Below are positions 31,094 through 42,700 of a DNA stretch of 64,000 nt, one piece after another. Source of the stretch: Blepharisma stoltei (Eukaryota; Ciliophora; Heterotrichea; Heterotrichida; Blepharismidae); assembly GCA_914767885.1 (NCBI GenBank), contig CAJZBQ010000024.1, positions 806,001 through 870,000 of the forward strand, written 5' to 3'. A program made the translations under genes and the position numbers. A model generated the notes under the pieces. It did not search any database, was not told where the DNA came from, and saw nothing but the letters and a program-made list of their open reading frames with translations. Each line of letters begins with the position of its first letter. The stretch's first letter is position 1.

Positions 31094-31726
31094 ATGGAAA
31101 ATCGTTTTCTTCTGAGATACCCTGAAAAAGAGCAGTTCAACCAGTACTGGTATTCAGACAGAACCTTAAAAGCACTTGTTGACGAAGCTGACGAGCTATT
31201 TTCACAAGGATTTACAAGGATTGCATGCTTGTCGACTCCTTCACTATACTTTTCAATGACAGAAAAATCAAGAGAGAATTCTTATCTGTTTGACATTGAC
31301 CGGGCATTTCAAAGAGATAAAGGATTTGTTTATTATGATTTCAATTTCCCCGAAAATCTTGGCCCAGCTTTGGAAAAGACCTTTGATGCTATCGTTGTAG
31401 ATCCTCCTTTTATTACTCGGGATGTATGGGAGAAGTATGCAAGAGCTGTCAAATTTTTACTTAAGGATGGAGGAAGAATTATTGTAAGCTCTATTGATGA
31501 AAATGCTCAGATGCTAAACGAATTGTTAAACATAGAAAAACAAGTTTTTCAGCCCTCAATTCCACATTTGGTTTACCAGTATTCATTTTTCACTAATTAC
31601 AACTCGCCAAGATTTCAAGAAAAAAATCCTGAAATTCCAGATGATTATTATGATTTTTCCTTTAAATTTATTTTTTGGCATTTTTTAGGTATTTTTATTA
31701 ATATTTACTATAAGAAGGATAGATAA
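31094..31726 (+). CDS. EEF1AKMT1: EEF1AKMT1-like (N6AMT2) lysine methyltransferase
   Basis: The 210-aa frame has the family marks QYWYSDRTLKALVDEA, IACLSTPSLYFS, FDIDRAF, FVYYDFNFPENLGPAL and the catalytic VVDPPFITRD motif, then FFTNYNSP. Human EEF1AKMT1 methylates Lys79 of translation factor eEF1A using S-adenosylmethionine. The C-terminal 22 residues (SFKFIFWHFLGIFINIYYKK) look like read-through of an AT-rich segment; a TA-bounded 48-bp removal (31665-31712) would shorten it to DYYDFSFKKDR. The stop is 6 bp from the convergent SPC25 stop. Confidence 0.85.
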   Translation: MENRFLLRYPEKEQFNQYWYSDRTLKALVDEADELFSQGFTRIACLSTPSLYFSMTEKSRENSYLFDIDRAFQRDKGFVYYDFNFPENLGPALEKTFDAIVVDPPFITRDVWEKYARAVKFLLKDGGRIIVSSIDENAQMLNELLNIEKQVFQPSIPHLVYQYSFFTNYNSPRFQEKNPEIPDDYYDFSFKFIFWHFLGIFINIYYKKDR

Positions 31727-31732
31727 AAATAG

Positions 31733-32795
31733 TTATAAATAAAGACTTATAAAACTCTTTCTTACATCCTTCACGAATCTCGCAAAATCATTTGTTTGGT
31801 TCAAGTTGTGGAGAAGAGGATAGATTTGAGGCAAATTAGGGGTACATTTTACTATTTCATAAGCATTAGTTGAGTCACTGATATGGAGTGTCACACTATG
31901 CTCGACTTCGTCGAGCTCTCTCTTGATGAATTCATAAGAAATTCTCAAACTAGAGTTAGGAAGCCGCTTTAACGAGAGCCCAAATCTGAATTGATAATTA
32001 ATAAATCATTGTCGAGGTTTAAAGTTAGTCGTGATTTTTACTCTTGCAAGCTCATCTGCTCCTAGAGACCCAGTTACCTCTCTTTAGGCTCCGTCTATAT
32101 GACTTGATCTCAGGTGTCTGCTCGCTAATGGTCTAGAGTTTGAGGTACAATTTTCAGTATCGGACTAGGCGCCTGCTGTCTCAGGGCACTTGATTCGAGT
32201 AGGAATCATAAATAATCTCGAGACAATGCCAGATGTATCCTTACCAACTCCAAGCCTGGAGGGAAAAATCCTATGTCTCAGGTATCATACCCTGAGGCAC
32301 GATAAAATCTTTTTCTTACATACATAAAGGATTCCGTACCTGTTCTCAGCTTGCTCCTCCCTGCAAGTTTTAAGGAAATTACATAAAGAGGTCGGGTTGT
32401 CGCTTTCTCCATCTTAATGTATACTTAAATTGATAATAATTCAAAGCTTTTCCTAATTCTTTAGTAATATGTTCCGCTTCCTTTATTTTTTGTCTCAAAT
32501 TATTCTTCGTCTGTGCTTTATTTTCTTGCCCAGATGAATCAGTGGAATTTACTGGGAATTCTTTTTCCATATCTTTGATTTGCCCTTTAAGGAAGCTTAT
32601 TGCTGCTTCTTCGCCTTCTATATTAGCTTTAAGCCTTTCTAGCTGGTTTGTTAAAGAATCAATATCAGCTTCATATGCGGCTAAGCGGTTTTCGTTATAG
32701 AGAAGCACACTTTCTCTATAAATTTGAAGGACTGTTTCGACTTCTGGAAGTATTGATTCCCGAAGTCTTTGGGAGGCTCCTGACACCGTTTCCAT
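31733..32795 (-). CDS. SPC25: Kinetochore protein SPC25, split by a retroposon
   Basis: The 5' part is a coiled coil (TVLQIYRESVLLYNENRLAA, ADIDSLTNQLERLKANIEGE) ending KALNYYQF. The 3' part, after the insert at 31999-32427, is a globular RWD domain: FGLSLKRLPNSSL, ISYEFIKRELDEVEHSV, YEIVKCTPNLPQIYPLL, then LNQTNDFARFVKDVRKSF, the SPC25 C-terminal signature. The join gives a 207-aa protein, close to the usual 220. SPC25 pairs with SPC24 at the centromere end of the NDC80 complex. Neither half alone is recognisable as complete. Confidence 0.82.
31999..32427 (-). mobile_element. Retroposon (429 bp) in SPC25
   Basis: AATTGATAAT flanks it (31989-31998, 32428-32437). On the minus strand the head is TATACATTAAGATGGAGAAAG and the tail ends AATGATTTATTA. 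Removal with one target copy joins NYYQF to RFGLSLKRLP in frame. Confidence 0.78.
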
Positions 32796-32903
32796 TTGAA
32801 TTTGAATTATGAAAATTTCATCATTTTTCTTATAATTTTAAGTTGAGATATTTTATAAAAAATAAAAGCGCTTATATATTAATAATAAATTTTATATAAA
32901 CAA

Positions 32904-35706
32904 TTAGGTTTTCAAAGGGCTGTCTATGGCCGCTGCTGATTTTATCATTCCAATAACATCTTCTTGGCTTGGCATATAATTTATCTTTACACGGGTTCCG
33001 TACCTTGAAGAAGTTCTAGAATGCTGTGCAGTATTTTTTCCTGAAGTTTTTTCAATAATTTTCTCTTCTACAGCTGTAGGTTCTCTCATAGTCTCAATAT
33101 AATTTTTCATCGCATTTTGCAGATATATAGAAATTAATGATTTTTTTGATTCTTGTGGAATATTAATGAGTTTGTTTATAATAGTTTTCGATTTTTTAGT
33201 TTTTCGCTTACGATTCATTACTTTCTTTACGATATTGTCTATTGTTTTGTTTCACAGATGATTTATTTTATTTAATCTTTTATTTTTGGTTTTCTGATAA
33301 GTTTTTCAAGAGCTTTGTATAAATAAAATTTTTGAAAGAAAATTAATAAAATAGGCTGGAAGCTTAAAATTGATGGAACTGTGGTAATTCGCTATTAAAA
33401 TTTGCCGCTTTACTTTAGCAAGCAGAAAAGTTCTGGCATGGGCTCCATAAAATAATAGAGCATTTCGAGCTCTTCTCATATTGAGGTCTTGAACTGGGAC
33501 TTGCTTAATGTATTTTTTCCAAGCATTTTGAAAAGTAATGACGGCAAATAATGATTTTAAATTAGTTTTTGCTATTGATTTCCTTTTTTCTAGTTTTTCT
33601 TTGAAAATAATAATAGATTTACAGAAATGCATCAAGCTTAGTCATCTCTTGCCAAATTCATGCTTTACATGGTGAATTTTATATACTTTTTCAACCTGAT
33701 TATATAATGTTTTCCTTATTTCGCTCTTTTTTATCAAAATTTCCCCTCGAATTTTTCGTTCAGCTAAAATTTCATGGTGTCTGGAAACCACATTTCTCCG
33801 TCGGCTTTCTGAAATGTCCCTTCTTTCTGTTACAAAATCGTTTAGCCTTTGGCAAGACTGTGCTCTTTGTATATTTCGTTTTACAAAATTAATAGAATGC
33901 ATAGCACTTTCTTGTTTTTTGAATTTCCTATCAAGAGAATCTTCTTCTAAATATACAGGAGTTTGCTTATTAGTTTGGTTTAAATATTCTTCCTCTTTAT
34001 CTCTTCTTTTAAATAATTCGCAGGCGTCTTTAGAAATTATTCTTCCGAAATTGAGATTTAGTTATATTAATTAATTAAATAATTTTCATGCAAATCTTGC
34101 CAATTTTAAAAAAAATATATGATTTAAAAATAAATATTATAAACCGAAATTGATACCAATTATAAAGCTGCAAGTCTCGCTTGATGTAATATTCAAGCAA
34201 ATTCTTTGTGTAGCGAAATTTAATTCACGCAATCCAGAATCGCTAATCTCAAACTCATCCCGTGTATAAACTGCATCATGCTGGTCAGAGTCAGGAAATT
34301 GCACTTTTCTTGAAATGTAAGTTGTTAGCATTTTCTTCCCAATTTTTCGTTCAATTTTGATTTTCAGCGGGATTGGCTTATTTTCTGAAAATATCGTAAA
34401 AAGTTGGGATTCACCTTCTTCTAGGTGAATATAATTTAGTCGTCCTTCTTCTAACTCCCCCCCCCCCCTCCGTGAGCGAACAAAACCATTAGAAAAATCG
34501 CCATTTTTTGACCAAAAACCCACCCTCCGTGAGTGAACAAAAATTTTTTTAATAGAAAAAATTTTAATGGAAAAAAATTTGGATATATAAGTGATAATTA
34601 GTATAATGAAATCTAGAGCTAATTCTGTTTAATTTTAAACAAATTGCGTTTTAAAACATAAATTTTGCAAATTAAATTAATATTTGCTTCCCAATTTTTG
34701 CAAATTAGGATTTTTTTAAATTTCGAAAAAAATATTTTTTTTAAAATTTATATATATAAATTTTTTTTAAAAAAAAAAATTAAACCCCCCTCCGTGAGCG
34801 AACAAAATTTTTTTGTTCGCTCACGGAGGGGGGGGGGGAGTAAGATAACCCTTCTTTGTCCGTAATTTGCATTGTTTATGATTTTGTCTAGCTCTTTTAT
34901 GATTTTATTGAACTCAAGAGGCTTAAGGGATATGGTGCCGGGGTCTTTTATTGTTTTTAAGCTCATCCTGCTGATGCTTTCACTTTTCCTTACTCCCCCC
35001 TTTAAATTGGAACAAAACATCTACAATTTTCTTTTTTTTAGGTACTTTAAACCCTTTAAATTGGAACAAAGTTTGTTTTTCAATAGCAAAATTTTATTGA
35101 TGAAAATACCTATTCTATAAAATTAGTTTTTATCAATTTAGTCGACAAAACACAAATAGAATCTTATTTAAACAGTTTCCAAATCGACTAATTTTTTATT
35201 TAATTTTTCATTAAAATAAATTAAAGTTCAAAATTATGTGTTCAATTTATTTTTTTTAAAACATTAAAAGTAAAAATACTAAATTTTTATAAAATTAGTT
35301 TTAAACCTAATTTAATAGAAAAATGCAAGTTGAATATATTTAAACATTTTTTTCACTAACTCAATTAATTTTTTTTTTAATTCTTTACAAAAATAATTAT
35401 GCTTAAATTATATTGTTTTATGAGTGTAAATTTTGTTTATAACTCCCCGCTAGATAGAACAAGATTTTTGGTTCCAGTTTAAAAGGGGAGAGTTAATGCT
35501 TTTCGGTTTTCTCTTTCAGAAATGCTTGCCGAATCATCATTTAATTTTTCAAGAATTGAATTATCGAATTTTACATTTGATAAGGTCCTTCTTGTAACTG
35601 GAATGGGCTTTATGATTTCTTTTTCTGTAATAAACGTGCTAAAAGTATCTGATTTGTGATGGAACCAGGGACTGCTGGAATACATAACATGTGAATATTT
35701 ATTCAT
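32904..35706 (-). CDS. Basic coiled-coil protein with two MITEs and one IES inside
   Basis: Four open segments join into one 609-aa frame when inserts at 34993-35495, 34454-34842 and 34061-34141 are removed; two in-frame UGA codons (GKRWLSLM, QSSWKTYQ, plus HLWNKT) are read as Trp. The N-terminus is MNKYSHVMYSSSPWFHHKSD. A beta-rich middle (YIHLEEGESQLFTIFSENK, CSFIIGINFGL) is followed by long basic helices (NFVKRNIQRAQSCQRLNDFV, LFAVITFQNAWKKYIKQ), some loosely resembling IQ motifs. No family is recognised; a cytoskeletal role is a guess. It is the longest gene here resting only on insert removal. Confidence 0.75.
34061..34141. other. Short IES, about 81 bp, in the coiled-coil gene
   Basis: The AT-rich segment between TA dinucleotides is bordered by TCAATTTCGG on both sides. 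Removal joins SFIIGINFGL to NLNFGRIISKDACELF. Confidence 0.7.
34454..34842. mobile_element. MITE family A, complete copy (389 bp)
   Basis: The left end is TAACTC, a C-tract, TCCGTGAGCGAACAAAAC; a second direct CCTCCGTGAGTGAACAAAAA follows about 55 bp in. At the right end two copies face each other around TTTTTTT and the element ends GGGGGGAGTAA. Thus four copies of the motif frame an AT-rich core. Removal joins GQRRVIL to EEGRLNYIHLEEGES. Confidence 0.88.
34993..35495. mobile_element. MITE family B (503 bp) in the same gene
   Basis: The ends are TTACTCCCCCCTTTAAATTGG and the inverse CCAGTTTAAAAGGGGAGAGTTA. A second inner TTTAAATTGGAACAAAG copy lies at 35050-35075. Removal joins SERENRKAL to RKSESISRMSLKTIKD. 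Only about 150 bp of exon separates it from the family A element. Confidence 0.85.
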
Positions 35707-35868
35707 AAAATTTCATAATTAAATATTTTATGTTAACCTTATTCGAAGCTGCTACTTAGATATATATATTTTTTATTAAAACAATTTAAAATGAAAAATT
35801 TGGTTCAAACTTTATAGTCTGAAATTTTTCTTTCTTTTAAAAACAAGATAGATACCTTACAAATGTTT

Positions 35869-36189
35869 AGAAATAAAAATGGTGACGTCGAAGGAAGATG
35901 GACTCCAATATACACTTGCTATGGAGTAGATAGGACCCATCTCGATGAAGCTGAAAATAGTGCCTCTATCACTTCTTGAAGCAGGCCTTTGGGTTTCAGA
36001 CGAAGTGGGGGAAGTTTTGTAAAGTTTTCCTATCTCTGTGGGGTGGGCTAGACTGGTTTGCCTACTATATAGTCTTTACTTATCAAGAGGTGGTTTTAAC
36101 CTAGGTGGCTAATCCTTAGGCTAGGTGGTTTAAGCCTAATAGGCAAGCTAGTGGCTTATCCGTTTATGGCCTTATATCACTTAACTTAT
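35869..36189 (+). mobile_element. Probable retroposon (about 320 bp), intergenic
   Basis: It has the common head (AAATAAAAATGGTGACGTCG) and a GC-rich body, with CAAATGTTT on both sides (35860-35868, 36190-36198). It lies between the coiled-coil gene and the ABC transporter, which point away from each other. Confidence 0.6.
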
Positions 36190-36701
36190 CAAATGTTTTA
36201 ATTAATATTATAATTGTAAACATTAAGAATAGTAAGCATGATAAAATATCTTTGGCTAACTTTAAATTGAAATAATATAATAGAAGAAAGTTTAGTTTTT
36301 TATTAACTGCTATTTCTCGCACTATCTATCAATTTTAAGATGAATAAAGTAAGATATCATTGCTAAAAATCATGAATAGAAGCCATTTCCTTTAATTTAT
36401 AATTTATTTGGAATTTAGATAGCCGTTTTCAGATACTTTCTAACACTTTTCCAGTCAGCAGACACTGTACACTTATAAGATATAAAAGAATAGTCAGCTA
36501 ATATAATGTATCAATGTTTGTAAATAAATCTTATCTATTTAAAAAAAATAATTTAAAATTGACCATTCTAAAAGATCCATATAATTTTTTTGAAAATTAA
36601 TCATAAAAATAACTATTTTATAGTATATCTAGGGTAAGTAAAACAGTAGCTAATAAGTGCTAAAAATAATTCATTGGTCTTTCATTATATATTTATTTTA
36701 G

Positions 36702-39700
36702 ATGAAGGCAGTATTTGCTTACGACAAGGCTAATATATTTCAAGACCTTTTTATGTCCTGGGCTTACCAGCCACTTCAATTCTGAACTAAAAACAAGCCA
36801 AATCCTTCAAATGTTGTTGAAATCCCTGAAAGGATCAAGTTTGAATCGTCAGCAGAAAGGCTTGAAAAAGAATGGGAAAAAGAATCCAAAAATAAAAACC
36901 CAAGCTTTTATAGAGCTTTATGGCAAGCAGTAGGCTGGGATTATACAAAATATTCACTAGTAGGGATAATTGGCTTTAATTTGGGACTGATCCAAGCAAT
37001 TATACTTATTTACATCGTAGATTATATCCACGATGATAACGCAGATATAGTAGATGGACTTATCCTTGCAGCAATTTTTACGATTGTGACGCTGCTATGC
37101 TTTTATATATTCCATTGGGGTCATTTTTCTGTCCGCATGCTAATCTCCAGAATAAAAGCAATAGTTCCTTATGTGATTTATAAAAAAGTGCTGAAAACTT
37201 CTTTTTGGGAGATTTCAAAAGGAGACTATAAAGGGATGATCCCAAATTTATGCTTTTTTGCCTAATTTTACTATTAAAATTTCCTATAGAATATATTATT
37301 ATATATAATCAAATATGTATAATAGCAGCTGAGCTAGAATTTCTGCATGGCCTAGTCCCTACAATGATGATTTTAGCAGCTCCAACCTTCTGCATTGGTT
37401 CCTTTGTGATCATTGGACTCTTAATAGGATGGGAAGGCATGCTAGGCTTGGTCATTGTGATTCTTCATTTTCCTATTATTTTACTATACTCAGACGCAGC
37501 TGGGAAATACAGGGCAAAAGTTACAGCCCATACAGATAGAAGGCTAAAAATGATCACAAATTTAATAGAAGGAATCAGAGTGGTCAAGCTTTATGGGATG
37601 GAAGACCAATATTTAGAGCTTATAAAGAAAGAGCGCAGAGAGGAAATTAAGGAAAAGTTCAATATTTATAGCGTTTATGCTGTAAATACCACAATTGGGT
37701 TCGCTGGTATCGCTTTGGTGTTTTTGGTCACTTTTTCGCTTTATGTACATTTTGGGAATACGCTGGAAGCTGACACACTATTTTGTGTCGTCACTTTGCT
37801 TATATTAAATTACATGGTTTCTAATAAATATTATTTATGGTTTATTTATTGTTAATAAAGTAAAATTCATGCTAAAGATCATACAATTTATCATGCAAAA
37901 TGAGCGTTTTAGCATTTTACACCTTAATAATGATCAAAATGACTATGGAAAGAGCCACAAAAGTACTATTATTGACTGACAAGACTTATTTCCCTAATCT
38001 TGATAGCAGTAAAGAGCTTGCGGTTTCAGTCAAAAATGCAACTTTTGCTTACTCAGACAAAATCCCAGAAGACGACTTATAGAACTTTCTCTTCAATAGC
38101 GCGAAAAGACGTGCATCCTGGTTTAACTAAAAGGTCTTTGGACAATGAAAATCTGCTATTCCTTCTCCATAAGAGAGGAAAATAGTGAAAATGAAGATTT
38201 TTGTCCGATCCAGTTTCGAGAACTGGAAGGGATTATTTTGTCCTAAATTAAGAATACCTGAGTTATTGTAGGATTTTGATTTCCTACAAAATTTTTTAAT
38301 TTTAATGTATTTTGGTTCGTCAAATGGTTTTGACGAGTTAATTCTGGCAGGCACGTGAAATAAAAAAATAATTGATTGCCATAATGTTTTAATTTTCTGA
38401 TTTTAAGGATGATCAGAAATTTTAATAAATGGCACAGGATCAAAAAAACGAGATTAAAGATTAGTGAAAGCAAGCATATATTTTCTAGCTATAAGACGCC
38501 CAGATATTTGCTAATAAAATAATAAGAATTCTAATAAATAACTTTTATATATTTCTCAAATTAATTTTTTTATTTAAATTTCGCTATTTGATGCCATTGT
38601 TTTCTCTTTCTGAATTTGAACCCAAATTCATTTTTGAACATTTTTTGTTCGTTTAAGTGTCATCTTGATTTGCACACTATATAAAAAAATTAAAACTCTT
38701 AAGTCACTACTTGCGGTTTCATTGAAAGTATATGATATTTGAGATTTAAAATAAGCTATTTGGTGCCTTTATTTTCCGCTTTCTGGACTCGAGCACAAAT
38801 TTATTTTTGAACATTTTTTGTTCGTTTAAGCAGCCATCTTGATTTTGCTCGCTATTTTTTGTTCGTTAAAGCCGCCATCTTGATTTTGCTCGCTATAGAA
38901 ATATTAAAACTCTTAAGTCACCACTTGCGGTTTCATTGAGAACTTGGTATTTAAAGTATCAAAACAGCTATTTGGTGCCTTTATTTTCCGCTTTTTGGAC
39001 TCGAGCACAAATTTATTTTTGAACAATTTTTTTCGTTTAAGCCGCCATCTTGATTTTGTACACTATGTAAAAATATTAAAACTCTTAAGTCATCACTTGC
39101 GGGTTTATTCAAAACTTGGAATTTAAAGTATCAAAACAGCTATTTGGTGCCTTTATTTTCCGCTTTCTGGACTCGAGCACAAATTCATTTTTGAAGAATT
39201 TTTGTTCGTTTTAGCCGCCATCTTGATTTTGCTCGCTATAGAAATATTAAAACTCTTAAGTCGCCACTTGCGGTTTCATTGAGAACTTGGTATTTAAAGT
39301 ATCAAAACAGCTATTTGGTGCCTTTATTTTCCGCTTTCTGGACTCGAGCACAAATTCATTTTTAGACATTTTTGCTCGTTTAAGCCGCCATTTTGATTTT
39401 GTACACTATGCAAAAAAATTAAAACTCTTAAGTCACCACTTGCGGTTTCATTGAGAACTTGGTATTTAAAGTATCAAAACAACTATTTGACACCTTTATT
39501 TTCCGCTTTCTGGACTCGAGCACAAATTCATTTTTGAAGAATTTTTGTTCGTTTAAGCCGCCATCTTAATTTTGCACGCTATATAAAATATTAAAACTCT
39601 TAAATCACCACTTGCGGTTTCATTTGAGAACTTGGTATTTGAGAACTAAAATAAGCCATTTGGTGCCTTTATTTTCCGCTTTCTGGACTCGAGCACAAAT

Positions 39701-42700
39701 TCATTTTTTAACATTTTTTGTTCGTTTAAGCCGCCATCTTGATTTTGCTCGCTATATAAAAAAAATTAAAACTCTTAAGTCACCACTTGCGGTTTTATTG
39801 TAGACTTGATATTTGAGAAACAAAATAAGCTATTTGACACCTCTATTTTCCGCTTTCTGGACTCGAGCACAAATTCATTTTTGTTCGTTTAAGCCGCCAT
39901 CTTGATTTGACCGCTATATAAAATATTAAAACTCTTAAGTCACCACTTGCGGTTTTATTGTAGACTTGATATTTAAAGCATTAAAACAGCTATTTGATGC
40001 CTTTATTTTCCGCTTTATGGACTCGAGCACAAATTCATTGTTTAGCATTTTTTGCTCGTTTAAGCCGCCATCTTGATTTTGTACACTATATAAAAAATTA
40101 AAACTCTTAAGTCATCACTTGCGGTTTCATTCCAAACTTGATATTTGAGAACTAAAATAAGTTATTTGATGCCTTTATTTTCCGCTTTTTTGGACTCGAG
40201 CACAAATTCATTTTTGAACAATTTTTGTTCGTTTAAAGCCGCCATCTTGATTTTGCTCGCTATAGAAATATTAAAACTCTTAAGTCACCACTTGCGGTTT
40301 CATTGAGAACTTGGTATTTAAAGTATCAAAACAACTATTTGACACCTTTATTTTCCGCTTTCTGGACTCGAGCACAAATTCATTTTTGAACATTTTTTGT
40401 TCGTTTAAGCTGCCATCTTGATTTTGCTCGCTATATAAAATATTAAAACTCTTAAGTCACCACTTGCGGTTTCATTGAGAACTTGGTATTTAAAGTGTCA
40501 AAACAGCTATTTGGTGCCTTTATTTTCCGCTTTCTGGACTCGAGCACAAATTCATTTTTGAAGAATTTTTGTTCGTTTAAGCCGCCATCTTGATTTTGTA
40601 CGCTCAATAAAAAATTAAAACTCTTAAGCCACCACTTGCGGTTTTATTGTAGACTTGATATTTGAGAAACAAAATAAGCTATTTGACATCTCTATTTTCT
40701 ACTTTCTGGACTCGAGCACAAATTTATTTTTGAACATTTTTTGTTCGTTTAAGCCGCCATCTTGATTTTGTCAACTTTCTGATCATCCTTAACATCAGAA
40801 AATTAAAAATAAATGCAATTTTTTATTATTTATTTCAAGTACTAACCAGAATTGACTCGTCAAAACTATTTGACAAACCAAAATACATTGAAATTAAAAA
40901 ATTTGCAAGAAATCAAAATTCGACAATAGCTCAGGTATTCATAATTCAGACCAAAAAAATTCCTTCAAGTTCTCTAGACTGGATCGGGCAGAACTTTTCA
41001 CTTTTACTATTTGCGTCTCTTATGGAGAAGGAAAAGCTAATTTTCATGGTCCAAAGACCTTTTAGTCAAACTAAGATGCACGTCTTTTCGCGCTATTGAA
41101 GAGAAAGTTCTATATCAGAGCCTACCGATAATTTGCTGAAAAAAGAGAAAACACAAGTAACAGCTATAAATGACTTGAATTTTGAATTAAAACCTGGAGA
41201 ATTAATGATTGTTATTGGTTCTGTTGGGAGCGGAAAAAGCAGCTTATTACTAGGTCTACTCCAAGAAATATATATCCTTAAAGGAAGTGTTAATTATAGC
41301 GGAAAATTCGCATACACCGGCCAAAGTCCTTGGATTATATCAGGCACAATAAAAGAAAACGTCATCATGGACAACCCTTTCAACGAAGAATTTTATAATG
41401 CCGTCCTCAAGGCTTGTGGACTAGAAATGGATTTAGCCCAACTCTCCTCAGGCGATGAAACTCTTATAGGCGACAATGGTGCTACCTTAAGTGGAGGCCA
41501 AAAAGCCAGAATCAGCTTAGCCAGGGCTGTATACTCCAACAAAGATATTATCCTTCTTGATGACCCCCTCAGTGCTGTTGATGCCAAAGTATCCTCCCAC
41601 ATTTTCACACAGTGTATTAAAGACTTCCTCAAAGGCAAAACCGTCATTTTGGTCACCCATCAAGTCCACACCATTTCTCAAGCTGACAAAATCCTGGTCC
41701 TCTACCAAGGCAAGCAGCTGTTTTTCGGGACAAATGAAGAACTTAATGACAGAGATGACTTAAAGCTAATCCTAAAAGAGCTAGGAAAGCTCCAAGAAAT
41801 AGAGCCGGACAAAGAGCTTGTAGAAGCCAAAGTAATAAAGCACGTGGACAAAGGAGAAAAAGCTGTGAGCTTGCAAGAGGACGAAAAGTCACTGAAAGAT
41901 ATTTCAGCCAAAACTTATTATGAATTTCTAAGATATGGGTATACGACCATATGGAGTTTTTCACTTTTGGTGATAGTGCTGCTTTTGACACAGGCAGTTT
42001 CCTCAGCCCCAGTTATATGGCTTGTGATATGGACTAATGAATCTGAGGAAGACCAAGAAGAAATGATAAATATCTGGATTTTTTGCGCAATTGTGCTTAT
42101 TGTGTATATTTTTACATATATTAGGTATTGGATATTGGTGTATGGGATAACGATAGGAGGCGAAAAATTGCACAATAAAGCACTTGAAGGCATTGCTAAG
42201 ACTGAGTCGGTTTATTTTGATAAAAACCAGTCAGGGAGGATGATGAATAGGTTTTCGAAAGACACGTTTTTGATGGATGAGTGCTTTCCGTTTTTCTTTT
42301 ATGAATTTTTGTTTGGGCTAATTGAGTTTGTAGCAGTGCTGATTATTATTAGCATTTTTATCCTACCGAATATAGCTGTGGTGCTGCTGTATGCTATATA
42401 TGTGTATTGACTGTCAAGACTAATTGTTCCTATCACTAAAATCCTTACTCTCCCCCCTCCGAACAAAACCACTAGAAAAATCCCTATTTTTTGCCCACCC
42501 TCCGTGAGCAAACAAAAATTTTTAATAGAAAAAATTTTTCATGAAAAAAATAAATTATATATAAGTGTGATAATTATTATAATGAAATCATTAGCTAATT
42601 CTGTTTAATTTTAAACAAATTGCGTTTTAAAACATAAATTTTATAATTTAAATTAATATTTCCTTTCAAATTTTTGCAAATCAGACAATTTCGAAAATAA

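Noticed and set aside
38590-40770. The tandem array as a CRISPR array.
   Set aside because: Units are about 172 bp with no short repeat-spacer pattern, and the setting is a eukaryotic TIR element.
41393-42193. Minus-strand frames opposite the ABCC gene.
   Set aside because: The plus strand carries Walker and signature motifs; the others are antisense shadows.
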